Shown here: one piece after another, positions 10,015 to 22,017 of the stretch | How the letters are laid out: every line of letters begins with the position of its first letter | How positions within the stretch are numbered: the first letter of the stretch is position 1 | Source: Daucus carota subsp. sativus | Lineage: Eukaryota; Streptophyta; Magnoliopsida; Apiales; Apiaceae | Direction: 5' to 3' | Length of the DNA stretch: 64,000 nucleotides | Assembly: GCF_001625215.2 (NCBI RefSeq) | Contig: NC_030389.2 | Coordinates: 45,621,454 to 45,685,453 of the forward strand | The notes under the pieces: generated by a model | Told to the model about the DNA's origin: nothing | Database searches by the model: none | Seen by the model: only the letters and a program-made list of their open reading frames with translations | Position numbers and translations under genes: made by a program

Positions 10015-12653
10015 CAAACTTTGCAGATATTTTCCCATGTTACAAATTTGCTGTCAACATCATCTGCTGATATCTCAGATCCCAGAGGCCAGAAGTCTCA
10101 CTATAGATATGATTCAGCAGGTTAGTACACTTGAGAGTCAGTATTTCACCATCACAATCTACACTTACAATGTTTTTCAAATATTGCAAGGCTGATATTC
10201 AAGTCAAGAGATCAGATCAACAAAAGCAACCAAGATGAAAGAGCTTTTCATAAAGAAAAAAAATAATTTGAGCTGGAGATTTGCAACCGGTCACACATGA
10301 AGATTCCTTCAAAACCTGAGATGGACAACATAATGAATTTAATCAACTCAGGTGAACCATCTTTATATTACAAACTTGTAATTTGTTTTTCTTAAAAAAA
10401 ATAAAGCTGATAAACTGACAAGCATCTTAGAGGCATGGTGGGAAAGCTATAATGGAAAAGGTGGAGAATTGGATATTAGCACGAGATGAAGAGCGGTGGC
10501 TAGAAGAATACATGAAGGTCAGTTTTTTAATGATTGCCTATCATCCAGCCATGATACCAGTATAATGATTAATTTTTCCATTCCACAAATACTTTATAGG
10601 ACGAGAATTGCTATTCAGTCAGCAGAGGCGCACACAAAAATCTGAAAAGAGCAGAACGTGCCCGGATTATGGTTAACAAAATTCCTAGTAAGGCCACTAT
10701 TAATTTTAAAGTCAAGTATTGAAACATAGACACGACTACTTCCGAGATAGCATTTTGCTGGCAGTTCATTAATTGAAAAAATGTAAATGATAGAATGCAG
10801 ATTATTTATGTAAATGATAGAATGCAGATAATTTATATTGCAAAATGTAATATCAAAATTTTGTGATGGATAAAAGCTAAAGCATTTCCTAAGTAGATAT
10901 AGTACAGCAATTAGAACTGGAATGAGCTTGGCAAAATTCAAGGCGCTGCAAGTCCATGACACAAACTTAAGTACTACATAGGAGTATTCACATTGTACAG
11001 GAGTGTTAATAACCTGATCAGTGCTTGAATAAGTTTTGTAATGTGAACAATACTATGCAGAGTTTTGTAATTTGAACATCACTGTGCAGGTTTGATGGAT
11101 TTGCTAAGAGCCAAAACTAAGAGCTGGGAACAAGAAAGAAATAAAGTTTTCCTATATGACCAGGTAATGCAATTATTTTAAAGTACTTAAGAACATACTA
11201 AGTGGATTATCTCTGAAACGATATCAATTTTAGCATGCACTCACTAAAAGAGAGGTATTCTAGATATTCATAGCCGAGGAGAAAGCTACCATTATGACAA
11301 ACGCGCACTGTTATTGATAACTAAAGCGATGTTTCTAGGACCCCAATTCATTAACAACAATGTCCTTGTTCAAGCCTTAAATATAATATAAAAAATAATG
11401 TCTTAGTGATTTAGGACATAGTTAACCAACTTCAACTCCAACAATGTGCCTTATCCTTAATATATGTTTAATATTTTATTACTTCTCTTTCATCATTATA
11501 GTACAATATAAAGTAGAGAGAGAAAGGAGTGTGTATAAAAATTTATTGTAAAATATAGGATAGGGCAAGGACAGAGGTGCCTTATAAATTAGGCTTGAAG
11601 AGGTTGTCCCAGTGATATAAGGCATCACTAGGACATTGTTGGATCAACATTTTTCATCAAATGCCCTAAATTATGATTTAGAACATGTTATAAGGCATCT
11701 CTTGGACTTGCTCTAAGCACCTCACATTGATAAAGACTTCAGAGCAGCCCATTTAAATTCCTAAATACACAAAAAATCATAAAGCACACGTTCTAATGTT
11801 ATTTCATCACACTCAGTTCAATAGTATTCATTAGAAGTGTGAAACACTGACATCAAAAAAGGTGGGCTGATCTAGTTTTCATACAAGGTTTGAACTTTGA
11901 ACTCCAAAGTATTGATGAAATCTGGTTTATGGTATTGCACAATGATAGAAGTGCGAACTCGTTGCATAAGCAGAGACATTTACATAGTGTAAGTGTAAAA
12001 CTAGTAAAAGAAGATCTTAACTGAAATATTGAGTTCAAAGCTTGTGTAAATAGTGATCATACTTGTTCACATGAAGGCAAAGTATGCATTCTGCAACCTT
12101 GTTCTTTACTTAAAAATTTATGTTCATTGCTGAGTCATCACAATATGCATATAACTAATAAGCTTCCAACTATGTGTGCTTCTATGCTATGGTAAACATG
12201 CTGATAAAAAATATATGTTCCTTATCAGATTCCTCTATTGGCAATGTTAGAACAATACAATGTGCTGAGAAAAGGAGGAGAAGAAGCAAAGGGAGAAGGT
12301 TTGAATATATTCTTAATATTGTTTAATAGATAAACACAAGCAAGAACCTCTATGTTTATATTTTTCATTGATAATTAGCAACTTATATATATGAATATGA
12401 ATTATTAAATATAACAGATGATGACATCATAATTTTCACAAAATATCTGTTCTGTTTACTAATGATTGCTTAACTTTCATAGGAAAAGAAAAAGGTACAA
12501 AATTTGGAATTTGAACAAGAAAGTTTGTTCGGGCCCAGCCCAGGCACAAGCAATAGGCATCTTCCTAACAAAAGCATACATAGAAGCCATGGCAGCGCTG
12601 CGCCTCTAGACAGAGAACTTACTTTAAGTATACAACAATTTGGGATCAAGTAG
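10015..12653 (+). pseudogene. MAP65-like (microtubule-associated protein) pseudogene, 5'-truncated
   Basis: Pieces of a MAP65/Ase1/PRC1 protein are readable in order on the plus strand. 10015-10120 resembles a FxHVT helix region and changes frame near 10080. 10204-10260 reads TKATKMKELFIKKK, then ELEICNRSHMKIP continues in another frame at 10270. 10431-10517 reads AIMEKVENWILARDEERWLE. 10600-10687 reads [20 protein letters not shown], the most conserved MAP65 motif. 11090-11163 reads KTKSWEQERNKVFLYDQ, 12229-12298 MLEQYNVLRK, and 12483-12653 EFEQESLFGPSP, ending TAG. The junctions from 10517 to 12229 have proper splice sites and phases. The first half of the protein (about 250-300 residues) is missing, at least two frameshifts are present, and the last junction joins phase 1 to phase 0. 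MAP65 bundles microtubules; this copy cannot make a complete one. MAP65-8 of Arabidopsis lies beside a DUF579 gene (from memory), so this may be the local orthologue in decay. A transcribed C-terminal fragment cannot be excluded. Confidence 0.75.
10789..10844 (+). repeat. Short tandem duplication in pseudogene intron
   Basis: The segment ATGTAAATGATAGAATGCAG(A) with an AT-rich tail occurs twice in direct tandem. It lies between two exons of the MAP65 pseudogene and has no visible function. Confidence 0.7.
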
Positions 12654-13456
12654 CAACCATCCACCAACTCAAGGCATGCTCTCTACAAAGGAAGGAAATC
12701 AATTTAAGAAATTTACAGGCAGTACTACTGCTTATAAGGAAGAAACAATAACTATGGTCTCAACATATTCTGGGCCATTTTCCATCTGAATACGCAAAGT
12801 CATTTGTACAGATACACACAAAAAATAAAAATAAAATCATTGGAGGTGGCAGAGGATAGAGGGTGTTTGTCAACTCGGAGACTGATTTGCAGAAGAATGA
12901 ATCACTTTGTTATAGATTTTAGTCAAAATAATCCTTGAGTTACGTTTAGGAATAAGATTGTAGCACTATGACAATCTTTTTCAAAATAGTCATGACAATC
13001 TTTTTTTTAAAGTACAGGTTTGAAAACGTAATAAGACCATCCTACAGAACGGGTCATCTACAATTACAAATAAATGGGTATGTTATGTCTATGATTATAT
13101 GTGCCTACAAGTATCTCATTCTACTTGAAAATCTGCTAGTAGGCACAGAATCAAGAGATGAAGTTACTACCATGGTAAATATAACAAAATTTGTTTATAC
13201 ATTCATTGAAGTGAGTATGAGATTAGAATTTCAATTTTTTTAAATAATGTTTCCTCTCATTGCAGCTACGAGTCAATACATGTATTGACTTTCTATAGGA
13301 AACTTGAGCTAGAAAGTAACATACTTAACTGGCACAGAAGAGAAGTGACAACAAAGGCTTGATGCAATCTCATAGAAAATGATACTACATTAATAACACA
13401 CATAAGCCATAAAATAAAAGATAAAAGCAAAGGGAAAACAGTGAAAGCATGAGGAC
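12654..13456. other. Intergenic between MAP65 pseudogene and NF-YC13-like gene
   Basis: AT-rich; the right end is the probable 3' UTR of the minus-strand histone-fold gene. I see no gene or clear repeat. Confidence 0.4.
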
Positions 13457-13840
13457 CTAAGAAGCCGCCTTGTGAAAGATATGATCGATGCGGCGAGTGC
13501 GAGGTGGAAGCAGCTTATCATCGGAAGGGCGAGTTGGCAGTGGCGGTGATTTAGCAGAGGGCATTGGTAAGGAATCCAGGAGGAAATCAGAGGTAGGTTG
13601 GTGCCTTTTAACCGCAATTCTGAGGTAGTCCAGATTAACAGTCTTACGCTTCTTCTCAATGGCAACTAGAGCACATCTTTTGGCCAGTGATTCCATGAAG
13701 AGATCCAGTGAGCAGGATACGAGAAACAGAGCTTCTGAGTTTATTTTCTTGATGTCTTTGTCTAATTTCATCATCCTCTTTATCCGACCCGATGGAAATG
13801 TGGGTTGTATCGTCTCATTCTCATCCGCCTCCTCTCTCAT
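13457..13840 (-). CDS. NF-YC13-like histone-fold protein
   Basis: A single exon of 127 residues. After an acidic N-terminus, residues about 13-90 form a CBF/NF-Y/archaeal-type histone fold: FPSGRIKRMMKLDKDIKKIN, then SEALFLVSCSLDLFMESLA and EKKRKTVNLDYLRIAVKRH. The C-terminal tail is proline-rich and basic. This pattern, including KRKTVNLD and QPTSDFLLDSLP, matches plant NF-YC13 (At5g43250 type), which is closer to DNA polymerase epsilon/CHRAC histone-fold subunits than to canonical NF-YC. It would be nuclear and pair with an NF-YB/DPB-type partner. The absence of introns is normal for the group. The upstream region lies at 13841-13981, next to a large inverted-repeat element. Confidence 0.85.
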   Translation of the reverse strand: MREEADENETIQPTFPSGRIKRMMKLDKDIKKINSEALFLVSCSLDLFMESLAKRCALVAIEKKRKTVNLDYLRIAVKRHQPTSDFLLDSLPMPSAKSPPLPTRPSDDKLLPPRTRRIDHIFHKAAS

Positions 13841-13981
13841 TTTTCACGAGCTCACCGATGAACCCCAAATTGTCTGCAACTTAACTAGTATTAGCCTATT
13901 AGGGTTATAAATCGAGCGGGAGTTTTTTCCTCTTTTGGTGGAGGGAATTTTCTACTTTTCGTTTTTAACTATTTTCGTGTG

Positions 13982-14944
13982 GGGTTAATTTTCTATCTCA
14001 TCACTATATTCGATCAAAATTTTCAGTTAGTTTACCGAATGAAAAAAACTTTCACTCAACTAATTGTATCATTTAAAACTTGCAAAAAAGTCATTTCGTT
14101 AGTCTCCGTTAAAAAATTAACGTGTTAATGTTCTATTTTATCACTATTTTGATCAAAAATTTCAATTGCCCTATTGAGCCTGCCAAAATGGACGGAGGGC
14201 CATCCTCCAAAACCTGTTAATACTCTTCATATGAAAACTTCTCCAGAGTAAGCAACCCTTATTTCTCAGTTCCTAGACTAACGAAGCAATGATAATAGAG
14301 CCTCAGACCCAAGTCGCATGCCATTAGCCAATGCACAGCGCTATCAAGAAACACCCCATGCTCGGTAGCCAATACACAACACTATCATCACGCACACAGA
14401 ATCATACCCAAAACCATAAGTAACAAACTGACTTCATTTTCGAATAATACACAGGATATTCAACTGGGAAAACCGGTAACAACTTGTGCTTTCGAGTAGC
14501 GTAACAATTTGTGCTTTCAAGTAGCAGGGTTCACCAAAACAAGGCTAAGATTAGGAGGTTCAGGCTGGGAAATAGTTTTGAGAACACATGTATCAAGATA
14601 TTCAGCAATTAAAAGCAAAATTAAGCCATCACAAGAAGCAAGAAAATGAGCATCACAATGTGTGAAAAGGTGATCGATAAAAGTAACAGAAGGATTATCA
14701 AAATCAAAGTCTGTATAACAGATACTAAAACAATCAATGGATCTGAAAAATATATGCAATTCCATCAAAATTAACGTTTGCCGTTAAAGTTAAAGATATA
14801 ATTTAACGGTGACGAAATGTTTTTTAAACTTAATTATGTGATTGTAAGTTTTTAGATATTTTATTATTTAAATGAAAATTTTTTGACTCGGTAGGCTGAC
14901 TGAAAGTTTTGGTTCAGTACAGTGATGAAATAGAGCATTAACCC
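13982..14944. mobile_element. Probable Mutator-like element with GGGTTAAT termini
   Basis: The left end GGGTTAATTTTCTATCTCATCACTAT is mirrored by the right end (reverse complement GGGTTAATGCTCTATTTCATCACTGT), and both continue into matching GATCAAAATTTTCAGTTAG-like sequence. No exact target duplication was found at the flanks, so limits are provisional. It carries no recognisable coding sequence. A partial internal copy of the terminal sequence starts near 14117. It sits just upstream of the NF-YC13-like gene. Confidence 0.55.
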
Positions 14945-15962
14945 TTTTTGCGAGCTAGATAATATTTGATGAATCAACTTATTAAGAATTTTCAATGGGG
15001 TCATCTAACTAAAAAATTATTAATCGTTCTTTAATAAATTAGCCTTTTCTTTATCTGAAAACAATTATAAAATGATCCAAAGATACAGAAAAACTAACAT
15101 GTATCACTTTCTTAAACATAAAATGTTCTGGTTAAATATAAAAAAAAACTTAGAAAGTCATCATAAAACTTATACCAACAAATATTTTTTTCCCGTAGGG
15201 ATGAATAAGTAAGAAAATGTGAAAATGTGACTTAAAACTAGTTATATAAAGTAAAACTCGTTTGATTTAACTCGATATGTTTTTATCGGTTCTCATATCA
15301 AAAAATGGTATATACTGGATAAACAATCATGATATTTCAGGGTAAAAGGACATTACATATCAAGGGTGAAAAGAATACACAACTAATCTATCTTTTAGGG
15401 TCTAAAAAAATGAGAAAAATACATCTTCAATAATAATTGTTAAGTTTACTCTCCGTTATATATCATTTTTATTGACTTCATCCGGATATAAGAGTTAATC
15501 GGAACATATTGGATTTGAAGAGTTAAATTGATCAAGTTAAAACATTAAACCCATATCGACACACATCCAAACAATGAATAAAAAAGCTCTTTAAGTTTAT
15601 ATTATAAGACGGATTTAGTCTTTCTTAAATTCTTATAAATTTATATGATTTTGTTTGAGAAAAATATTTATATGATTTTTGAAATACGATTCTTTATTTA
15701 GTTTCAAGGATTTGATATTTGATTGAAATATCATGCTATAATATAAAACATAGAATATGATATGAATGCAATTTTTGTGAGTTAAATAATGTATTTACAA
15801 GTCAATAACGAGTATGGACAATTTGATTAGTGAAATAAGTGGCCAAACAGGTCGCAGTGACAACAGCGGGTTTCTGCTCCTCTCTTAAAACCCTAGCTGT
15901 GAGTTTGGCTGCTACCACATATATATTATATACACAGAGAGAGAGAGAATCGAAGAGCAAGT
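14945..15962. other. AT-rich intergenic region and TOM20 promoter
   Basis: Mostly AT-rich with no gene visible. The last 120 bases hold a telo-box, a TATA-like stretch and a GA-rich 5' leader of TOM20. Confidence 0.45.
15888..15896 (+). promoter_or_regulatory. Telo-box (AAACCCTAG) of TOM20
   Basis: AAACCCTAG lies about 70 bases upstream of the TOM20 start codon, just before a TATATATTATATA stretch and a (GA)n leader. Telo-boxes near the transcription start are common in plant genes for translation and organelle biogenesis. Function here is inferred from position only. Confidence 0.5.
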
Positions 15963-18520
15963 ATGGATCCCAATCAAGCTGACCTTGAACGACTGATGCT
16001 CTTCGAGCACGCTCGTATTACTGCCGAAGCCAATTACAATAAGAACCCCAACGATGCTGATGTTTGTTCTCTCTACCCTTTTCTCTCCATCCTATTTATA
16101 CCGTCTTGTCTGTCTTTTTTTACCATATATTATCACTTGGCTATCTCATAAATTATCTGATCACTTGTCATTCTTCTTGTTATATAATTAATGTTTCTTT
16201 AATTTATTTATCTTGTTGCTTACTTGCTATTCAATTAGTGACTTCGTACTCAGTTGTAATTGTGTGCCTTTGCAGAACCTAACTAGATGGGGCGGTGCAC
16301 TACTCGAATTATCTCAATTTGGCGGTATCACTGAATCTAAACAGATGATTAGGGGTATTCCTTTTACTTTTGTTGGTTGTCGGTCTACATATTCCTTGCC
16401 TTACTGCTTGCTCTTTTCTGTTCGTTGATTGGGGGCAAACTATGCAGATGCTGTTTCAAAGCTGGAGGAGGCTTTAGTTATCCATCCTAGAAAGCATGAT
16501 GCTTTGTGGTGTTTAGGGAATGCATTTACTTCTCATGCTTTTTTGACTCTGGACATCAGCGATGCTCAGGTTTATTTTGACAAGGCATCTGAATGTTTCC
16601 AAAAAGCCGTAGACGAGGTGTACACCTTTATTTATTTTTTATTTTTTTATCATCTATTGCTTGTCGTAGTTCTCGATTGGAACCTGACATGGTTTATATG
16701 TTGTTGGTTTAGAGTCCAGGAAATGAACTCTATATTAAGTCCTTGGAAGCCACTGCTAAGGTATTTTATCTAATATGGGCCTGCTGCTGTTTTTATATTC
16801 CCGTTACACCTCATTTTTTTTTTTCTTCTGCATTGTTTTATGTATTCATATAGATGTGCTGCTAGTATTGCTTAACCCCTGAACATATCCCTTAGGCGCC
16901 AGAAATGCACATGGAGCTTCATAAGCATGGAGGATTTCAACAGGCTATGGCCGGAGGTTCCGCTACTACAAAAGCAGAGGTTTTATTATTACATTGCATA
17001 TATTTTTCCTAGTAGCAGTACTATCACCCTTGGGAATTAAAGAAAGTTTTCTAGTTGCTGGCTCTGGGAGCATTGACAATGATGTCTAGTGGATCAAATT
17101 TTAATTTTTAATATGTGTGTGTGTGTGTGTGTGTGTTCATCAGTGGATCAAATCTTAATTTTTAATGTGTAAACACACACACACACACACATATCTCTGT
17201 GTGTGTATGTGTGTGTAAGATATAAATAAAAGGGGATCAAAAGGTACAGCCTTGCAGGTTTAGATTTCAAATGTAAAATTTTAAAGGGGGGGAGGCCCAC
17301 GAGGGTGAGTGGTGCAGTAGAAGCAAAAGTTCTTCTCATCTTCTCTAACCCTTTGCAGTCACTAACAATATTTTTGGGCAAGAGTCAATTTCGTGTTGCC
17401 GAGTTAATTAATGTGTGTAAGGTACAATTATTAGAGGCCCGAAAAATAATACAAAAGACATGTTATAATCTAAAACATAATTTTCAAGATGGGGATGCGA
17501 GGCCCTCGGGTGAGTAGTTCACAATAAGAGAGCTCTTTTTCTCAACTTACTAAATCCTTTCCAACTAACTATATATGCAGGTAATAGTCAGTTGTTGCCA
17601 GGTTGATTCAACTTCTAAAGATAAACTAGCACTTTTGTAATGTCAATACAGAACTGGTTTCCTGTATAACACTTTTTGATCCACCTCATTTTTTTCTTAG
17701 CTTTTGACGAACAAAAATCAGTTTATCTTGCTGAATTTCATCCTTTTTGTTTGATAAAACACATCTCTTGGCCCTCTGAGCATCATCTTGAGAACTGTAT
17801 TAAATCTCAAACATGGTGATTTTAGAGATCGGAGAATTTATTCAAATAATGGTTTGAAAGCAAAAAGAAATGGGTTGTTCTTTCGTCTATATGAGAGTTC
17901 AGTTGGCATCAATCTTGTTAGTTGCGGAAAGAGCTGTTGTCTGCTATGAATCTTATAGAAAATGTACTTCGGAACACGATGGAAAAGTATACAATGAAGC
18001 AATTTTTCAAGAAGTGTAGGAGAATGTCACTCTAAAAATTGAAGTTTTTTTTTTTTTTAATTAAATATTTATTGCCGCATTGGTTATAAACAATCACGAT
18101 TTTTTTGTAGATATTTTTTTTTAGACTGCCACGTATGTGGTGGTCTTCCCTTCTCCAATTATTTGAAGGGCTAGCTAGCTCATGCTGGTTCTTTGTGCTT
18201 CGAGTATATATATTCTGCTTATTTACAGTTTCCTTTTTGTATCAGCTTATTACTTTCTTTGTGCAAACTGGAGCCTGTTTCTTATACTTGGTTCTCATTT
18301 TGAGGACCATTCTACACCCATTCCGCATCAAAGTTTACTTGTGTGTTGATTATAGAGGTCTTTTTTCTAATATTTATTTTTACCCATCATTTCCCAGCAT
18401 TCAAAGAAGGCCGTGTCGAGTGATCTGAAGTATGATATATGCGGATGGATTATTCTTGTTGTAGGGATTGTTTCATGGGTTGCAATGGCAAAATCAAATG
18501 TTCCTCCAACTCCAAGATAA
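15963..18520 (+). CDS. TOM20: Mitochondrial import receptor subunit TOM20 (plant type)
   Basis: Six exons: 15963-16061, 16276-16354, 16448-16617, 16713-16760, 16896-16979, 18398-18520; 200 residues, all GT-AG and in phase. Plant TOM20 recognises mitochondrial targeting presequences on the outer membrane. The cytosolic N-terminal domain starts [18 protein letters not shown] and contains the TPR-like region ([45 protein letters not shown]). The C-terminal tail anchor is [16 protein letters not shown]. The C-terminal anchor marks the plant form; animal and fungal TOM20 are anchored N-terminally. Length matches the plant family (about 200). Intron 5 (16980-18397) is the longest and carries GT and AC microsatellites. 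Confidence 0.95.
17088..17216. repeat. GT/AC microsatellites with a direct repeat in TOM20 intron 5
   Basis: A (GT)n run at about 17114-17136 is followed by an (AC)n run at 17173-17190 and another GT-rich run to 17216. GTGGATCAAAT(T/C)TTAATTTTTAAT occurs on both sides of the first run, a direct repeat of about 50-bp period. The GT and AC runs could pair in the transcript. Confidence 0.8.
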
Positions 18521-18777
18521 GAAGCCTTTATATATTGAAGTGGAAACTGTGTTTTGTTTGGTTAAGAAACTGTGTTTTGTATGGTCAAGTACTGGATCTG
18601 GAGCTTAAACCTTTAGCCCTATTTTAACTTTTCATATGTAATTTTATTTTCTGCCAGGATATAATAATGAATATTTACTTTCTTTTTTTTGTTATATATA
18701 CCAGTTTATTGGTAACGTCTAATAATGTGTATGCCAGCCATGGTATATCACTTTGTTGGTCATATTGGTTTTGTTGT

Positions 18778-18921
18778 TTTTCTTTGAATCTTGAACTTTA
18801 CCTGTATCCTCTCGTACTTATTCATCTGAGTTGCATATTGGTTTTTCACAGACTAGTGACTGTACAATTCGATACTTTTTCTTTGAATCTTGAACTTTAC
18901 CTGTATCCTCTCGTACTAGTG
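18778..18921 (+). repeat. Direct repeat downstream of TOM20
   Basis: TTTCTTTGAATCTTGAACTT followed by TACCTGTATCCTCTCGTACT occurs at about 18778 and again at about 18878. ACTAGTGACTGTACA follows nearby in both copies. It looks like a local duplication of about 100-bp period. Confidence 0.75.
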
Positions 18922-20090
18922 ACTGTACAGTCTGTGACGAGGCAATGAGGGTTGCTACTTGCCGATCTAAATACTTCCTGCATTATGCATAAAAAGTACA
19001 ACAAAAAAATGTATGGGTAGTGACTATCCCATCACCTTCAAGGAAGTTCCTTGAGCACTTGATATCGTTATCAATATAAAACTTTTAAGCAAACAAGAAA
19101 TAATTAACTTCTGCAGTTAACAACTTTTGATTCTCAATATTGCATAAGTGCATTCATGCTTCAGTTAGTTTTTGTGCACTTTCTGCCCCCAGCATGTGAT
19201 TTTAATTCTGTGTCAAAAATAAGAATTGTTATGTTTCTATCAAAATAAAGAATATATAATAATGAAGTTAATTGCAAATTACTGTTTTTTAATCACTGGA
19301 GTACATAATTCCAATACTAGACATTTATTTGACTTTAATGAGAGCTTATATATTTTTTCAAGTTAGAACCAGAATCACGCAAAACATCCCAATGAGGTGG
19401 GAGCAAGGACCAAAAATAATTTCCCTCGGGGTAGATAAAATATGGGACAGAATGCGGCTGTTATGGGTAAGATTAAATATATACTGAACATGTACGGAAA
19501 TCACAGTCGAATCCCCTGCGAACTGAGAAGCCTAATGCTCATCTGATCCAACCTTTTAACAAAGGGTATGTCTTCGGTTAAAATGCACAACTCAGGGTCT
19601 GCCCTCAGACAAATTGCGCCACCTAGAAAAAACCAACTTTTTGTTGCAAAAGAGAGGAGTTCCTAACTTTAGCCAAGCTAGAAAAAACCAAGGCTACTAA
19701 CACAAATTGGAGTCTTCACGTTGTAAGAAAAAAGCCTGATAAAGTATGTAACTTGATCCTAAACGATTCACGAAAGAGCATGCCAATAAACAGTATACAT
19801 CCAACCATAATACGGATTTTAGCTTCAGCACAGCCATTGTATAATCACTAATGGATGATTATTAACTTATATAATACACAGAAGTACAAGTTCATGCACC
19901 AAAAAAAAATAAAATAAAATCCAACAGCATCCAATTAACTTCACATGTATCAGTCCATTGGTCTTCCTCATCTTTCACTTCTCATCATATCACATAATAC
20001 CTGCACAAGAAGAAAATTAGATTATGTCAAACTAGTATGTCCGGACATAAACATAGGAGAAGAAACACAAATACCGAAGTACAAGTGAGA

Positions 20091-20319
20091 TACTCCCTCT
20101 GTCCCAAAATAGCTTTGACTTTTTTCACCTAATTTGAGGTGAAAAAAAACATTACTTCTACAAATTATTTTTCAAATTATCCTTTTCTGAATAAAAGTTT
20201 AACATCTATATTTTTATTCAGAAAAAGAAAATTTTGAAAATGTGTAGGAGTATGTTTTTTTACACCTTAAATTACGTGCACAAAGTCAAAATGACACTTA
20301 TTTTGGGATACAGGGAGTA
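20091..20319. mobile_element. CTCCCTCTGTCCC-type MITE
   Basis: The left end TACTCCCTCTGTCCCAAAAT is mirrored at the right (ATTTTGGGATACAGGGAGTA). It is about 230 bp, AT-rich and non-coding, of the same family as the copies at 3091, 29299 and 33439. Confidence 0.75.
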
Positions 20320-20713
20320 TTATAGAAAGCACACAACTGAAAATTGGACTTGTTATTGCTGAACTCAGTCAAAAAGCCAACCTGTATTAGACATTAGGTG
20401 GTCTTTTTCTTTTTATGTGCGACTGATGAGAATCTTATACTAGTTACTTCCACAAAGGTTGTTTAATTTCTAAGAGAACACTACACACTATTTAGAGTTG
20501 GGTATGCATGGTGTAAAACAAGTATAAGAAGGGAAAAATAAGGGCCTGTTATAGTTGGAGAACATCATGCTAGTTACTAATTTCATATAGACGATTTGTG
20601 TTCTAAAAGCAACACTAGTTCAGAGTCTAGATTGCATGGTGCAGAACAAAGGAAGGAAAAATGAGTACCAAGAGCAGATTTTAAGTAACAAGTTCATCCA
20701 CTCGTGCATATAT

Positions 20714-20851
20714 TTTTTTTTTGACAAATATGGCTTATAGCCTTACAAATAAGTATCTGTTCTAAGATATTCTCGAGATGAGCCAGGGTCGAACCCAAGA
20801 CCTGGGACGACAGAGGATAAGCCCTTAACCACTGGGCTATCCAACCGTGCT
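20714..20851 (-). mobile_element. tRNA-derived SINE with 16-bp target duplication
   Basis: Read on the minus strand, the element starts GGAGCACGGTTGGATAGCC. It has a pol III A box (TAGCCCAGTGG, 20829-20839) and B box (GGGTTCGACCC, 20786-20796) at normal spacing, then a short body ending TTTGTC plus a run of A. Flanks 20698-20713 and 20852-20867 are identical (CCACTCGTGCATATAT), a target duplication from LINE-type integration. The tRNA-like head is followed by a non-tRNA body, so this is a SINE and not a tRNA gene. Confidence 0.85.
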
Positions 20852-21174
20852 CCACTCGTGCATATATTAATTGTACTCATACATATATTAATTGTGATCA
20901 GTGCAAGAAGCAACTTGAGAACGGGAAGTTAAGGCGAGAAAAGTATCAGAGGGCTTTGAATTCCAAGGCCAATTATAATAAGCACATTAGTCCATATTTA
21001 AACAATATTATATCAAAAATAGTATGTGCAACATTGCGAATCTCCATAACACAATATAGTACTCCTGCCAGAAAAAAGAATTTAAAAATAAATATAAGGA
21101 AAATAAGAGCAAGCTATATAATGTACAGAGGTAACATTAACATATACTGCACGTGTCTAAATATTATAAAAAAC

Positions 21175-21358
21175 GGCTAGTCTAGTGTGGTCACACACTA
21201 ACAACCACTTTTTTATTTAAGTGGTGAATTTTTATTTGCTCCAATCTCATTAATAATGACGACCCCCTGCATGCACAAAAAATCTCCACCAATAAAAATC
21301 ATCCACCTAGGTAAAAATTAGTTGTTAGCGTGTGCCCATGGGCAGACACTAGAAAGAA
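21175..21358. mobile_element. MITE related to the copy at 5879
   Basis: The termini TCTAGTGTG...CACACTAAC and GTTAGCGTGTGCCCATGGGCAGACACTAGA match the inverted ends of the 5879-6075 element, with more divergence. No clear target duplication was found, so the limits are approximate. Confidence 0.6.
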
Positions 21359-21462
21359 CCTTTAAAGAAACTATTTTGCATTAATAATAATTATTAAATA
21401 TAAATTTATTTGTCAAGTAAGACATTTAAAATTAAATTGAATTTATGTATAGACATTAAAGC

Positions 21463-21966
21463 AATATATATATATATATATATATGAGGGTTCGGTGGGT
21501 AACTCCCTAAGTTAGTAACCTAGGAACTAAAACGTGGGACTAACGACGTTAAGTGTTACTGTTTTTAGGTTTTGCTTATGTTGTTCAGTCGTGCAGTTTT
21601 TATCCCGTGTTCTTTATTTATTTTTAAATTTTAAATGCTTTTATCTTGAATAATTTGTATTCTATAAATTAGTTTATATATATATATATATATATTACAT
21701 ATTTTATAACGTTATATAATTTATTTCGTGTTTTGTAATTTTGAGTACCACATTATATATACGATTCTATTTTGGATTCTGTTCTGGATTCTATAATATT
21801 TCATAGTAATAATGTGGATAAAATTTGGATGTTTGATTTCATATATTAAGTTTTAATGGTGTTTAACTATATAATTAAAACCTTAACAAATCATTCTTTG
21901 TGAAAAATAAAATACTATGATAGTGTTCTGTGTTGTTTTTTTAAAGTGTTCTGTGTGGGGTGCAAC

Positions 21967-22017
<51 letters not shown>

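Noticed and set aside
10452..10517. Functional short MAP65 starting at the ATG at 10452
   Set aside because: It would lack the dimerising rod and part of the microtubule-binding region, and the last exon junction is out of phase.
11340..11720. Inverted-repeat element within the MAP65 pseudogene
   Set aside because: Words such as CTAGGAC and AACAATGTCC recur with TAAGGCATC, but I could not align consistent termini or a target duplication.
20786..20839. tRNA gene on the minus strand
   Set aside because: A and B boxes are present, but no cloverleaf with acceptor stem follows; the body continues as non-tRNA sequence ending in an A-run, and 16-bp duplications flank it. It is a SINE.
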